DNA of 64,000 nt, from assembly GCA_047600605.1 (NCBI GenBank), contig JASGKK010000001.1:558001-622000 (forward strand). The letters are read 5' to 3'. The notes under the pieces were generated by a model, which saw only the letters and a program-made list of their open reading frames with translations, was not told the origin of the DNA and searched no databases. This document shows, one piece after another, positions 44,373 to 52,721 of this stretch. Each line of letters begins with the position of its first letter. Positions within the stretch are counted from its first letter, which is position 1. Both the position numbers and the translations under genes were made by a program. Source of the DNA: CAYMZZ01 sp047600605. Lineage in GTDB: Bacteria > Bacteroidota > Bacteroidia > Chitinophagales > Chitinophagaceae.

Positions 44373-45053
44373 TTAGACCCAACCGGCATAAAAGCTGATT
44401 GGCATCATGGCAAAGGCCAGTGGTACAATGATGGAAAAGCCAGTACCCAGGGCACTGATCATTCCAATATATTTATGGTTGGTAAGGCCCAGTGTGCGGA
44501 AAGCGCTCTGAAAGCCATGCAGCAGGTGCCAGGCCAGCGATAAGCAACCCAGTACATACAGGATCACCACCAGCAGATTGCCTTCGAATACTTTTACCAT
44601 CTCCGAAAACAAATCATGATGATTGGGATTATAGGCCGCTTCCGGTAAACCTGTAATACGGGAAGGAACCCAGAAATGCGAAATATGCATGATCAGAAAC
44701 AGCAGGATGAGGGTACCCAGCAATCCCATGCTGCGGCTATACCACTTGCTGCCTTTATTGCCCATGGCTACTGCATAACCCTGCTTACGTTTGGACCTGT
44801 TCTGGATTTCCAGCGCAAAGCCCTGAATGATGTGCAATAAAAAACCCGCAAAAAGTCCTATTTCAAGGATGCGGGGTACAACATTGGCTCCCATGAAATG
44901 GGCGGCTTTATTAAACATTTCGCCCCCGTCATTGGCCCAGATACAGGCATTTAAACCTACGTGTACAATCAGAAAAAGGATCAGGAAAATGCCCGTGAGA
45001 CTCATTACCAGCTTTTTGCCAATCGAAGAAGTGAAGAATTCAGACCATTTCAT
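44373..45053 (-). CDS. sdhC: Succinate dehydrogenase cytochrome b subunit
   Basis: A 226-residue membrane anchor of the B. subtilis type, with five transmembrane helices carrying two haem b groups and the quinone site. It starts MKWSEFFTSSIGKKLVMSLTG, the family's usual N-terminus. Candidate haem ligands are His residues in LIVHVGLNA, FLLHIIQGFA, LIMHISHFWVP, SLAWHLLHGFQ and NHKYIGM. First gene of sdhCAB. The single-subunit anchor matches the family's usual menaquinone-linked enzymes. Confidence 0.93.
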   Translation of the reverse strand: MKWSEFFTSSIGKKLVMSLTGIFLILFLIVHVGLNACIWANDGGEMFNKAAHFMGANVVPRILEIGLFAGFLLHIIQGFALEIQNRSKRKQGYAVAMGNKGSKWYSRSMGLLGTLILLFLIMHISHFWVPSRITGLPEAAYNPNHHDLFSEMVKVFEGNLLVVILYVLGCLSLAWHLLHGFQSAFRTLGLTNHKYIGMISALGTGFSIIVPLAFAMMPISFYAGWV

Positions 45054-45149
45054 AAGCGTAAAAAGAAGGTGACAAATTTTTGCAAAAATAACATCAGATG
45101 ACCAAAGAATGACAAAAACTTTTTTTTACTTATTTAAATAAGAATAAAA

Positions 45150-45716
45150 TCAGCCATGCAGGCGCCCCATCTGCTCTTCATTGATTTTCCGGAACAGGTG
45201 AATGGGCTTATATACACGCCAGTTTTCCAGTTCCTGCAATTCAATAAACCGGTTGAGCCGGGCCTGCCTGAACTCATACTGCGTCTGTGATGGCATATTT
45301 AAACATACCACCCAGCCATTTTCATCTGTCACTTCCTCAAACAGCTCTTCATAATAATCCACATCGCCACTATGGAAATTGAGGACATTCTCCGCTATGA
45401 GGATGAATTTATATATTTTTTCATCCATGAATTTTTCCAGCACCTCCCGCTTCAATTCCATAATATCGTTTTCCACTGCATCATTCCACTCCCCTATCAG
45501 TTCTATTACCGCATACCCTTCCTCATAATCGGCCATCAGCACTTTCAGGTAAAGTGTGCGACTGCCAAAATCATCCCATTGCGGATGGATATAGAAATTA
45601 TAAACCGTTTGGGAATATTCAAACTCGGAGTAGACTCTTCCGTAAAAAGGCGAGCGCATATCTTCTTCACTTACATAAATATGCCGCCAGTTGTAATATG
45701 GTTCAATCTCGTGCAT
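45150..45716 (-). CDS. Conserved hypothetical protein
   Basis: A 188-residue acidic, probably cytoplasmic protein with no signal peptide or transmembrane helix. It starts MHEIEPYYNWRHIYVSEEDM and has FYIHPQWDDFGSRTLYLKVL, a mixed alpha-beta middle (YAVIELIGEWNDAVENDIME) and ends LHLFRKINEEQ-like (HLFRKINEEQMGRLHG). It keeps a strict coding frame and has no paralogue in the window. I recognise no family. It lies upstream of sdhC on the same strand, but the 96-bp gap suggests separate transcription. Confidence 0.7.
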   Translation of the reverse strand: MHEIEPYYNWRHIYVSEEDMRSPFYGRVYSEFEYSQTVYNFYIHPQWDDFGSRTLYLKVLMADYEEGYAVIELIGEWNDAVENDIMELKREVLEKFMDEKIYKFILIAENVLNFHSGDVDYYEELFEEVTDENGWVVCLNMPSQTQYEFRQARLNRFIELQELENWRVYKPIHLFRKINEEQMGRLHG

Positions 45717-45744
45717 AGGATCGGAGGCAAAGATAGCTCAATAG

Positions 45745-45814
45745 AGTTATAAGTAGTAAGTAGTAAGTTATAAGTAACCCATTACCTACTACTTATAACT
45801 TACTACTTACAACT
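45745..45814. repeat. Family D heptamer inverted pair containing the thrC stop
   Basis: Forward heptamers TTATAAG, TAGTAAG, TAGTAAG, TTATAAG (45745-45777) face an inverted set at 45783-45814. The thrC stop (CTA on the plus strand, 45803-45805) is inside the inverted arm, so the array reaches into the coding end. It could fold at the end of the thr operon transcript. Confidence 0.8.
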
Positions 45815-47104
45815 GTCCATCAAATACTCCCTCAACTGCCCGTACCTGGCCTCAATTGCGAGCGCCTGTTTCGGCCGCTGCATCAGTTGCTCCAGTGATG
45901 CCGGTATTTCCTGCTCTGTTTGCAAAGCCTGTCGTACGGCTTCGGGAAACTTGACGGGATGTGCTGTTTCGAGAAAAATGCCCTGCAGACCGGGGTGTGC
46001 CTGCAGATAACGCTCCAGCGCCAGGTACCCTACTGCCCCATGCGGGTCAGCCAGGTATTGATATTGCTGATATACACGCTGCATTGTGGCAAGCGTTTCT
46101 TCATCCGTAATAGTATCTGCAGAAAATTTTTGCCGGAGATTATTTATACTATTACCAAACAGTTCAAGTATACGTACAAAATTGCTGGGATTGCCTACAT
46201 CCATAGCGTTGCTGAGTGTGGGCACAGCCGCTTTGGGTTGCCAGCCCCCATCGGTCAGATAGGGACTCACCACATCGTTGACATTACAGGCCGCAATAAA
46301 ATGCTGTACTGGAAGACCTGATTGCATGGCCAGCAAGCCCGCACAGATATTACCAAAATTACCGCTCGGTACAGCGATCACCGGAGGCTGACTATGCTCC
46401 CATTGACGCAAAGCCAGGAAATAATAAAACTGTTGTGGCAGCCAGCGGGCCACATTGATTGAATTGGCAGAGGTCAGAAAACGTTTCGCCGCTACCTGAT
46501 CGTCTGTAAAGGCTTCCTTTACCATTCGCTGACAATCATCGAAAGTACCTTTTACTTCCAGTGCATGGATATTATGCCCGAGTGTGGTAAGCTGCTTTTC
46601 CTGTACAGGGCTTACTTTTCCCGCCGGATAGAGGATTATCACTTCGATACCGGGCACCTGGTAAAACCCATGTGCCACAGCACCACCGGTATCACCTGAT
46701 GTTGCCACCAGCACCGTCACCTTACGGGTTTCATTGCGCAGAAAATAGCCCAGGCAACGACTCATAAACCGGGCACCCACATCTTTAAACGCCAGCGTGG
46801 GGCCATGAAACAATTCCAGCGCAGCTATGTGTTCATTTACCGTTACAAGTGGTATGGGAAAGCTGAGTGTTTCTGCTACAATACGACGCAACTCATCTGC
46901 AGGAATAGCATCACCCACATAAGGCTTTATCACTTCAAAGGCAATGCCTGCCTCGTCCAGTTGTTTCAGATCTTGCAGTATTTCTGGCCGTACTGCGGGA
47001 ATAGTTTCGGGAAAATAAAGTCCTTTATCCGGCGCCTGTCCCTGAATAGCCGCTTCCCGGAAATCAACAATCGGCGATTGCCTGTTGGTACTGAAATATT
47101 TCAC
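45803..47104 (-). CDS. thrC: Threonine synthase
   Basis: The last step of threonine synthesis: PLP-dependent conversion of O-phosphohomoserine to threonine. The PLP lysine is in FHGPTLAFKDVGARF (about 98-112), and the phosphate-binding stretch is ATSGDTGGAVAHGF (about 133-146). VPSGNFGNICAG is a second conserved loop. The 433 residues match the E. coli-type (short N-terminal, no SAM domain) enzyme. It is the last gene of thrABC, 38 bp after thrB. The C-terminal DSCK codons and the stop are in a family D repeat. Confidence 0.95.
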   Translation of the reverse strand: MKYFSTNRQSPIVDFREAAIQGQAPDKGLYFPETIPAVRPEILQDLKQLDEAGIAFEVIKPYVGDAIPADELRRIVAETLSFPIPLVTVNEHIAALELFHGPTLAFKDVGARFMSRCLGYFLRNETRKVTVLVATSGDTGGAVAHGFYQVPGIEVIILYPAGKVSPVQEKQLTTLGHNIHALEVKGTFDDCQRMVKEAFTDDQVAAKRFLTSANSINVARWLPQQFYYFLALRQWEHSQPPVIAVPSGNFGNICAGLLAMQSGLPVQHFIAACNVNDVVSPYLTDGGWQPKAAVPTLSNAMDVGNPSNFVRILELFGNSINNLRQKFSADTITDEETLATMQRVYQQYQYLADPHGAVGYLALERYLQAHPGLQGIFLETAHPVKFPEAVRQALQTEQEIPASLEQLMQRPKQALAIEARYGQLREYLMDSCK

Positions 47105-47142
47105 CTGGTCAAATAGTTTAAATCAATTGAAATAAAAATGTC

Positions 47143-48063
47143 TTATACACGGGTTGCCCCGGTTTTGTTGATGGTGGTCACATAAGTATGATGATCGATG
47201 CCGATACGGGTATAAATTTCCTTCATGACAACTGCCACTGCATGGGCGGTGGCCTCGTCGCGGCTAAGCATGAAGATAGAGGGTCCGGAACCGGATATAC
47301 CTCCACCCAGTGCACCGGCCTGCCTGCATCTCATTTTTACTTCATCAAAACCCGGAATAAGAATACTGCGTACCGGTTCAATGATCACATCTTCGAGTGA
47401 GCGACCGATAAGGTCCAGATCATTCTTCAGAAAACCCGTTACCAGCCCTGCTATATTTCCCCATTGCCGGATAGCATCTTTGAGCAGTACCTGCTGCCGC
47501 AATATCTGCCGTGCATCGGAAGTACGTACTTCAATTTGCGGATGCACGACCGTCACATGCAGATCAGGCGCCGGTATGGCAATGATATCGAGCGGATGAA
47601 TAGAGCGGATCAGGCTCACGCCGCCCAGCAGACAGGGCGCTATATTATCGGCATGTTTTACACCTGAAGCCAGTTTCTCTCCCTGCATCGCCAACTGAAC
47701 CAGATCATCCTGCGTAAAAGGGTGGCCCAGCAGGTGCTGGGCACCGATGGCTGCACCCGCCGCACTGGCAGCACTGGAGCCAATGCCGCTTCCCGGTTTG
47801 ATACGTTTTTCGATCCATACTTCTATGCCCTTGCTGCTGCCGGCTTTTTCCAGCGCAGCCAGCAAGACCACACCCGCCACATTCTGTTCGGGTTCGGTAG
47901 GCAGATTGTATGAGTCCCTGTTATGAATGATCACACCGGGCTCATCCATCAATCTGAATTCCATCACATCGCAGGGTTCGTTGAGCGCCAGACCCAGGAT
48001 ATCGAAACCACAGACCAGGTTAGCTACCGTTCCCGGTGCATGAATGGTGATTGTATTTTCCAT
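47143..48063 (-). CDS. thrB: Homoserine kinase
   Basis: Phosphorylates homoserine with ATP. A GHMP-family kinase of 306 residues. The ATP loop is KPGSGIGSSAASAAGAAIG (about 87-105). The N-terminal IHAPGTVANLVCGFDILGLA (about 7-26) is the first GHMP motif, and GALGGGISGSGPSIFML (about 252-268) is the third. Middle gene of thrABC; 124 bp separate it from thrA, partly filled by family C words. Confidence 0.95.
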   Translation of the reverse strand: MENTITIHAPGTVANLVCGFDILGLALNEPCDVMEFRLMDEPGVIIHNRDSYNLPTEPEQNVAGVVLLAALEKAGSSKGIEVWIEKRIKPGSGIGSSAASAAGAAIGAQHLLGHPFTQDDLVQLAMQGEKLASGVKHADNIAPCLLGGVSLIRSIHPLDIIAIPAPDLHVTVVHPQIEVRTSDARQILRQQVLLKDAIRQWGNIAGLVTGFLKNDLDLIGRSLEDVIIEPVRSILIPGFDEVKMRCRQAGALGGGISGSGPSIFMLSRDEATAHAVAVVMKEIYTRIGIDHHTYVTTINKTGATRV

Positions 48064-48156
48064 TTTATTTTTTTGCCGCTGTCAATAGCGGAATGACTGA
48101 TTACATTTTTTTGTTTATCGCCACTTTCCTACCGCTCCGCCGGGTATGGCGGGGCT

Positions 48157-48196
48157 ACCCTTTAAACCCTTTATACCTTTAAACTCCTTATACTCC
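48157..48196. repeat. Family C array at the thrA stop
   Basis: Inverted-orientation words (TTTAAACC, TTTATACC, TTTAAACTCC, TTATACTCC). The TAA stop of thrA (48188-48190) is part of a GTATAAGG word. Confidence 0.65.
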
Positions 48197-50626
48197 TCTG
48201 AGTATATCTGCAAACACTCCACTCGCCGTCACCGCTGCTCCGGCACCAGCTCCTTTTACCACCAGCGGTTGTTCGGGATAACGATCGGTATAAAATAATA
48301 CGATATTGTCTTTACCATACAGGTGATAAAGGTTGTGTGCTGGATCTATATGCTGCAATCCCACGCTTGCCTTACCATCGCGAAAAGAAGCCACGAATTT
48401 CAGTTTGCAACCGGCTGCACTGGCTTCTTGCAGCAATGAAGCAAAATGCGCCTCCTCAGTGGCCATGCAATTATAAAAATCCGTCACTGAGCCCTGCATG
48501 CAGGAAGCCGGCATGAAGGTTTTGTTTGCGATATCTTCCATTTCCAACCGTTGTCCGCTCTCGCGTGCCAGTATCATGATTTTACGCATTACATCTGTGC
48601 CACTGAGATCAAGCCGCGGATCGGGTTCAGTATAACCTTCATCCTGTGCCTGGCGCACTACTTCTGCAAACGGACGACTGCCATCATAATTATTGAAGAC
48701 GAAATTGAGTGTACCGCTGAGTACTGCATCAATACGGTGTACCCGGTCGCCACTGCGCAGCAGATCGTTGAGTGTGGCAATGATGGGTAAACCAGCGCCT
48801 ACATTGGTCTCAAACAGGAAGCGGCAGTTATATTCACCAGCCAGATCCTTTAACTGTTTATAATTATTATATGCCGATGAAGCGGCGATCTTATTGCAGG
48901 CAACTACTGAAATGCTTTTCTGTAATAAGGACGGATAGATAGCAGCCACATTTTCGCTGGCTGTCACATCTACAAAAATAGAGTTGCGCAGGTTGCGGTT
49001 AATAGCCGTCTCCACGAATGAGCGCAGATCGGCCGGTTGTCCCTTATCAAGCTGCTCTTTCCACGCACCTGTATCAATACCTTCATCGCTGAAAACCATC
49101 TGGCGGCTGTTGCAAAGCCCGGCCACACGCAGTTGCAGGCGCAATTGCTGCTGCAGATAAGCCTGCTGCTGATGCAATTGCTCAAGCAGCTTGGCACCCA
49201 CATTGCCCGTACCTACTATAAAAAGATTAACCTGCCTGTAAGTGGTTTCAAAAAATTCTTCATGCAGTACGTTGATGGCCTTGCGTACGTCTTTGGTGCT
49301 GATGACAGCAGATATATTTTTTTCAGAAGAACCCTGTGCAATAGCCCGGATATTGATACCGTTGCGGCCCAGGGCACTGAACATCCGTCCGCTGATGCCG
49401 GGATGGCTCTTCATATTTTCACCTACCAGTGCTGCAATAGACAGATCAGTTTCGATCTGCAGGGGCTCTACTTTCTGCAAGGTGATCTCGTGAGCAAAGG
49501 CAGCATCTACTGCAACTTTGGCACGCGAAGCAGAAGCTGCATCCACTGCTACGCAGATAGAATGTTCGGATGAGCTTTGCGTGATCAGGATCACATTGAT
49601 ACGCTCATTGCTGAGCGCTTCAAACAATCTTTTCGAAAAACCGGGAATACCGATCATGCCACTTCCTTCGAGACTGATAAGCGCAATGTTATTGATACTT
49701 GAAATACCGCGTACAATATTACCGTTTCGTTTTACCGATGCTTCTATCAGCGTGCCTTCATCCTGTGGTGCAAAAGTGTTTTTGATCCATACAGGTATTC
49801 CTTTTCCCATCACCGGCTGAATGGTGGGCGGATAGATCACTTTGGCACCAAAATGCGAAAGCTCCATCGCTTCCTGATAAGAGATATGCGGAATGATGCG
49901 TGCATTGGCGGTAAGACGCGGGTCAGCTGTCATCATACCACTTACATCGGTCCATATTTCCAGGACAGATGCCTGTACTGCAGCTGCGATGATGGCGGCT
50001 GTATAATCAGAGCCTCCGCGACCCAGCGTAGTAGTGATACCCTGCCGGTCAGCGGCAATAAAGCCAGGTACCAGGAATAACTGAGCCTCTGAATCAGCAA
50101 AACATTGCTGCAGATTGGCCTGTGTAGCCGGCATATCTACCTGTGCAGCGGTAAATTGTGAATCGGTTACGATCAATCGGCGGGCATCGAGCCAGGTATT
50201 GTTCAATCCCTGGTTTTGCAAAGCGGCCGAGATGATCTGTGATGATAACCATTCACCATAACTGGCTATGCGATCCTTACTGCGTGAAGTAAGCTCGCCC
50301 AGCAGGAAGATACCGTTGCAGAGATCTTCGAGATCATTGCAGGTCTTTTTTACCAGGCTCAGCAACTGACTTTGCTGTGCCACAGGTATCAGTTGTTTTA
50401 CCGTATCGAGATGACGTTGCTCGACCAGGGCCAGTTTTTCCTTATAAGTTTCCTGTCCTTCAGCCGCCAGCTGGCCAGCCTGCAGCAAAAGATCTGTCAC
50501 TCCTCCCAACGCCGATACCACTACTACTGTCCGTTCTTTTTGTGCTGCATGGCGTACCACCGCAGCTACTTTTCCTATATTTTCTGCATTGGCTACAGAT
50601 GTACCGCCAAATTTTAAAACCTGCAT
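48188..50626 (-). CDS. thrA: Bifunctional aspartate kinase / homoserine dehydrogenase
   Basis: Catalyses the first and third steps of the threonine pathway. The kinase domain starts at MQVLKFGGTSVANAENI and continues through TTLGRGGSDYTAAIIAAA (about 215-232). Two ACT domains follow at about 310-460 (LEGSGMIGIPGFSKRLFEAL, VGENMKSHPGISGRMFSALG), the sites of threonine feedback in related enzymes. The dehydrogenase has FIVGTGNVGAKLLEQL (about 470-485) and ETNVGAGLPIIATLNDLL. The 812 residues match E. coli ThrA. First gene of the operon; a Thr-rich leader peptide precedes it. Confidence 0.96.
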   Translation of the reverse strand: MQVLKFGGTSVANAENIGKVAAVVRHAAQKERTVVVVSALGGVTDLLLQAGQLAAEGQETYKEKLALVEQRHLDTVKQLIPVAQQSQLLSLVKKTCNDLEDLCNGIFLLGELTSRSKDRIASYGEWLSSQIISAALQNQGLNNTWLDARRLIVTDSQFTAAQVDMPATQANLQQCFADSEAQLFLVPGFIAADRQGITTTLGRGGSDYTAAIIAAAVQASVLEIWTDVSGMMTADPRLTANARIIPHISYQEAMELSHFGAKVIYPPTIQPVMGKGIPVWIKNTFAPQDEGTLIEASVKRNGNIVRGISSINNIALISLEGSGMIGIPGFSKRLFEALSNERINVILITQSSSEHSICVAVDAASASRAKVAVDAAFAHEITLQKVEPLQIETDLSIAALVGENMKSHPGISGRMFSALGRNGINIRAIAQGSSEKNISAVISTKDVRKAINVLHEEFFETTYRQVNLFIVGTGNVGAKLLEQLHQQQAYLQQQLRLQLRVAGLCNSRQMVFSDEGIDTGAWKEQLDKGQPADLRSFVETAINRNLRNSIFVDVTASENVAAIYPSLLQKSISVVACNKIAASSAYNNYKQLKDLAGEYNCRFLFETNVGAGLPIIATLNDLLRSGDRVHRIDAVLSGTLNFVFNNYDGSRPFAEVVRQAQDEGYTEPDPRLDLSGTDVMRKIMILARESGQRLEMEDIANKTFMPASCMQGSVTDFYNCMATEEAHFASLLQEASAAGCKLKFVASFRDGKASVGLQHIDPAHNLYHLYGKDNIVLFYTDRYPEQPLVVKGAGAGAAVTASGVFADILRGV

Positions 50627-50669
50627 GAACTATGTGTTGATTAAAATGAAAGTGATGTATGAAGATGAT

Positions 50670-50747
50670 CCGCTCTCCTCTTTGAGGCGGCAACCGGCTA
50701 TGGAGCCCATTTTATAATATGGAAAATGACAACCCTTAACGGGTTGT
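50670..50747 (-). promoter_or_regulatory. Candidate threonine-operon attenuator
   Basis: In the transcript, ACAACCC pairs with GGGTTGT around GTTAA (50729-50747). This hairpin contains the last Thr and Arg codons and the stop of the leader peptide. A second stem (GAGG-CGG with CCGC-CTC, 50670-50690) lies between it and thrA. No clean T-tract follows either, so the exact terminator is unresolved. Confidence 0.55.
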
Positions 50748-50837
50748 AATAATGGTGGTGGTAATGGTAATAGCAGCAAACCCGGTCGGGGATGACTGGG
50801 TATCGATAGCTGTATTATATGTATACGGTGTTACCAC
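50736..50837 (-). CDS. thrL: Threonine/isoleucine-rich leader peptide (thrL-like)
   Basis: A short frame upstream of thrA on the same strand ends with the codon series ATT ACC ATT ACC ACC ACC ATT ATT ACA ACC CGT TAA, i.e. ITITTTIITTR. With the GTG at 50835-50837 as start it is 33 residues, of which 11 are Thr and 5 Ile. No in-frame ATG exists, so the start is uncertain; a TTG further upstream is an alternative. E. coli thrL has the same operon position and a similar ITITT run. The stop lies 110 bp before the thrA ATG. Function inferred: ribosome stalling at Thr/Ile codons senses charged tRNA. Confidence 0.75.
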   Translation of the reverse strand: MVTPYTYNTAIDTQSSPTGFAAITITTTIITTR

Positions 50838-50886
50838 TTCAGAAATGAACGTGGCACAATATACAATCAAAAACTGAACTATAAAA

Positions 50887-51702
50887 TTATTTGTCTACTG
50901 ATTCAGTAGCTTTTTTGACACTGCCGTATTTTAATAACAGTTGTTTGGCTTTTTCGTAGTCATCGAGGCGCAGTCGCTCCATGAGCATTTTGGTACCACG
51001 GTCAACCAGTTTATCGTTGGTAAGCTGCATGTTGACCATCTTATTATCTTCTACGCGGCCAAGTTGTATCATAGCAGATGTGGAGATCATATTCAGCACC
51101 AGTTTCTGTGCGGTACCGCTTTTCATGCGGGTGCTACCGGTCACAAATTCAGGGCCTACTACTACTTCAATAGGAAAATCGGCAGCAGCACTGATTGGTG
51201 AATCGGGATTGCAGGAAATGCTGCCTGTAACAATGCCACGTTTGCGGCATTCTTCCAGCGCTCCTATTACATAAGGAGTGGTGCCGCTGGCAGCAATACC
51301 AATGACCACGTCGCGGTCAGAGACATTATGTTGCTGAAGATCTTCCCAGCCTTTTGTTTTATCATCTTCTGCATTTTCTACTGCCATCGTAATGGCTTTG
51401 TCGCCACCGGCTATCACCGCCACGACCAGGCCATAAGGCACTCCATAGGTGGGCGGACATTCGCTGGCATCTACCACAGCCAGGCGGCCACTGGTACCTG
51501 CACCAATATAAAAAAGACGGCCACCCATCAGCATCTTATCGCTCACGGCCTCTACCAGTTTTTCTATCTGGGGAATTGCTTTCTGAACGGCGGAAGGAAC
51601 AACCTGATCTTCTTTATTGATATTGGTAAGCAATTCAGCAATACTCATCTTTTCGAGGTGGTGGTACTGACTGCTCTGCTCTGTAATTTTCTCAAATGCC
51701 AT
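50887..51702 (-). CDS. murQ: N-acetylmuramic acid 6-phosphate etherase
   Basis: Cleaves the lactyl ether of MurNAc-6-phosphate to give GlcNAc-6-phosphate and lactate in peptidoglycan recycling. The SIS domain motif GAGTSGRLAVVDASECPPTY (about 68-87) includes the catalytic Glu in ASECPPT. VIGIAASGTTPYVIGAL (about 134-150) and TGSTRMKSGTAQKLVLNM (about 187-204) are also diagnostic. The 271 residues are slightly short compared with E. coli MurQ (298) because the C-terminal tail is trimmed. The sugar-kinase gene is 13 bp upstream, so both form an operon. Confidence 0.95.
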   Translation of the reverse strand: MAFEKITEQSSQYHHLEKMSIAELLTNINKEDQVVPSAVQKAIPQIEKLVEAVSDKMLMGGRLFYIGAGTSGRLAVVDASECPPTYGVPYGLVVAVIAGGDKAITMAVENAEDDKTKGWEDLQQHNVSDRDVVIGIAASGTTPYVIGALEECRKRGIVTGSISCNPDSPISAAADFPIEVVVGPEFVTGSTRMKSGTAQKLVLNMISTSAMIQLGRVEDNKMVNMQLTNDKLVDRGTKMLMERLRLDDYEKAKQLLLKYGSVKKATESVDK

Positions 51703-51715
51703 ACTTCAAAATACT

Positions 51716-52558
51716 TTAACTATGATAGTCGATCAGACCGCTCATAGGTTTCTTTAAGACCTTGCCCAGTTGAAATTCATAGCTGTTGCACAACTGCTGC
51801 AGCACATCCCTGAATCCAAAGGCCACACTGCCGGCAAAATGTACCGGGAGCCGCCAAATTTCGCTGTATTTACACAAATGATTGAAGAAAAAATCATTTA
51901 ATCCGTCTTCAATAATGTTTTCGATCATGTAATGCCCGCGGTTTTCTGCCAGAAACCGGGCATAGCCGGCCAGGTACCGGTTGGGCAGTGGTTTTTTATA
52001 TACATTTTCCAGTATCTCGGGGCCATTGGTCATATAGGTAAGATCAAACCGGCCACGCAACTCGTCGTCAAATGTGCCATAGAGATAATACTGCAGTACC
52101 TTTTTGCCGAGGTAAGCCCCGCTTCCTTCATCGCCCAGCACATAACCCAGTCCCGGGCTGTTTTTAACGATCCGGCTACCATTATAGTAACAGGAATTGG
52201 AACCCGTACCGAGAATACAGGCTACTCCTTTTTCGTGTCCGCAGAGGGCTCGCGCTGCTGCCAGCAAATCGTGTGTGACAGCCACTTTGGCTCCCGGCAA
52301 TACTTTGCGGATCGCTTTCTGCACAAGCCGGGCATTGTCAGGATTGGCACAGCCCGTACCATAATAATGTACAGCACTGATACTGGCATTACCCAATTTG
52401 GGAAGCAGCTCTTTTTTCAGCAATTCCGAAATCTGTTCGGCATTGAGAAAATAAGGGCTGATACCCTGAGTGGTTATTGTCTTGTTTTTTCCCTGGCCTG
52501 TCAGGCACCATTCTGCCTTGGTAGCGCCGGCATCTGCTATTAATTGTATCTGGGGCAT
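51716..52558 (-). CDS. Amino-sugar kinase of the BadF/BadG/N-acetylglucosamine kinase type
   Basis: A 280-residue ASKHA-fold kinase. Phosphate-1 motif is LIADAGATKAEWCLTG (about 6-21), HYYGTGCANPDN follows the second lobe entry, and phosphate-2/adenosine motifs are ACILGTGSNSCYYNG (about 112-126) and LGYVLGDEGSGAYLGKK (about 135-151). Relatives phosphorylate GlcNAc or MurNAc (MurK). Placement directly before murQ suggests it supplies MurNAc-6-phosphate or handles the GlcNAc released. No PTS transporter is visible, so an ATP-dependent kinase would be needed. Confidence 0.85.
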   Translation of the reverse strand: MPQIQLIADAGATKAEWCLTGQGKNKTITTQGISPYFLNAEQISELLKKELLPKLGNASISAVHYYGTGCANPDNARLVQKAIRKVLPGAKVAVTHDLLAAARALCGHEKGVACILGTGSNSCYYNGSRIVKNSPGLGYVLGDEGSGAYLGKKVLQYYLYGTFDDELRGRFDLTYMTNGPEILENVYKKPLPNRYLAGYARFLAENRGHYMIENIIEDGLNDFFFNHLCKYSEIWRLPVHFAGSVAFGFRDVLQQLCNSYEFQLGKVLKKPMSGLIDYHS

Positions 52559-52721
52559 CTCTTTGCAAACTTTTTAAAGGGCAAGACAACCTTCATCAAC
52601 CATTGCCTGTTGTAAACTTGCCGCTCATCTAAAACCAAGATTTTCAACTACCCTTAATGCCAGTCGTCACTCATTAAGAGTAAACTTTTCTCTATTTTGC
52701 GGCAAATTAGCGTAAAGATAG

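Noticed and set aside
45121..45149. Intrinsic terminator after the hypothetical gene at 45150-45716
   Set aside because: The palindrome CTTATTTAAATAAG is followed by A residues, not T residues, in the minus-strand transcript.
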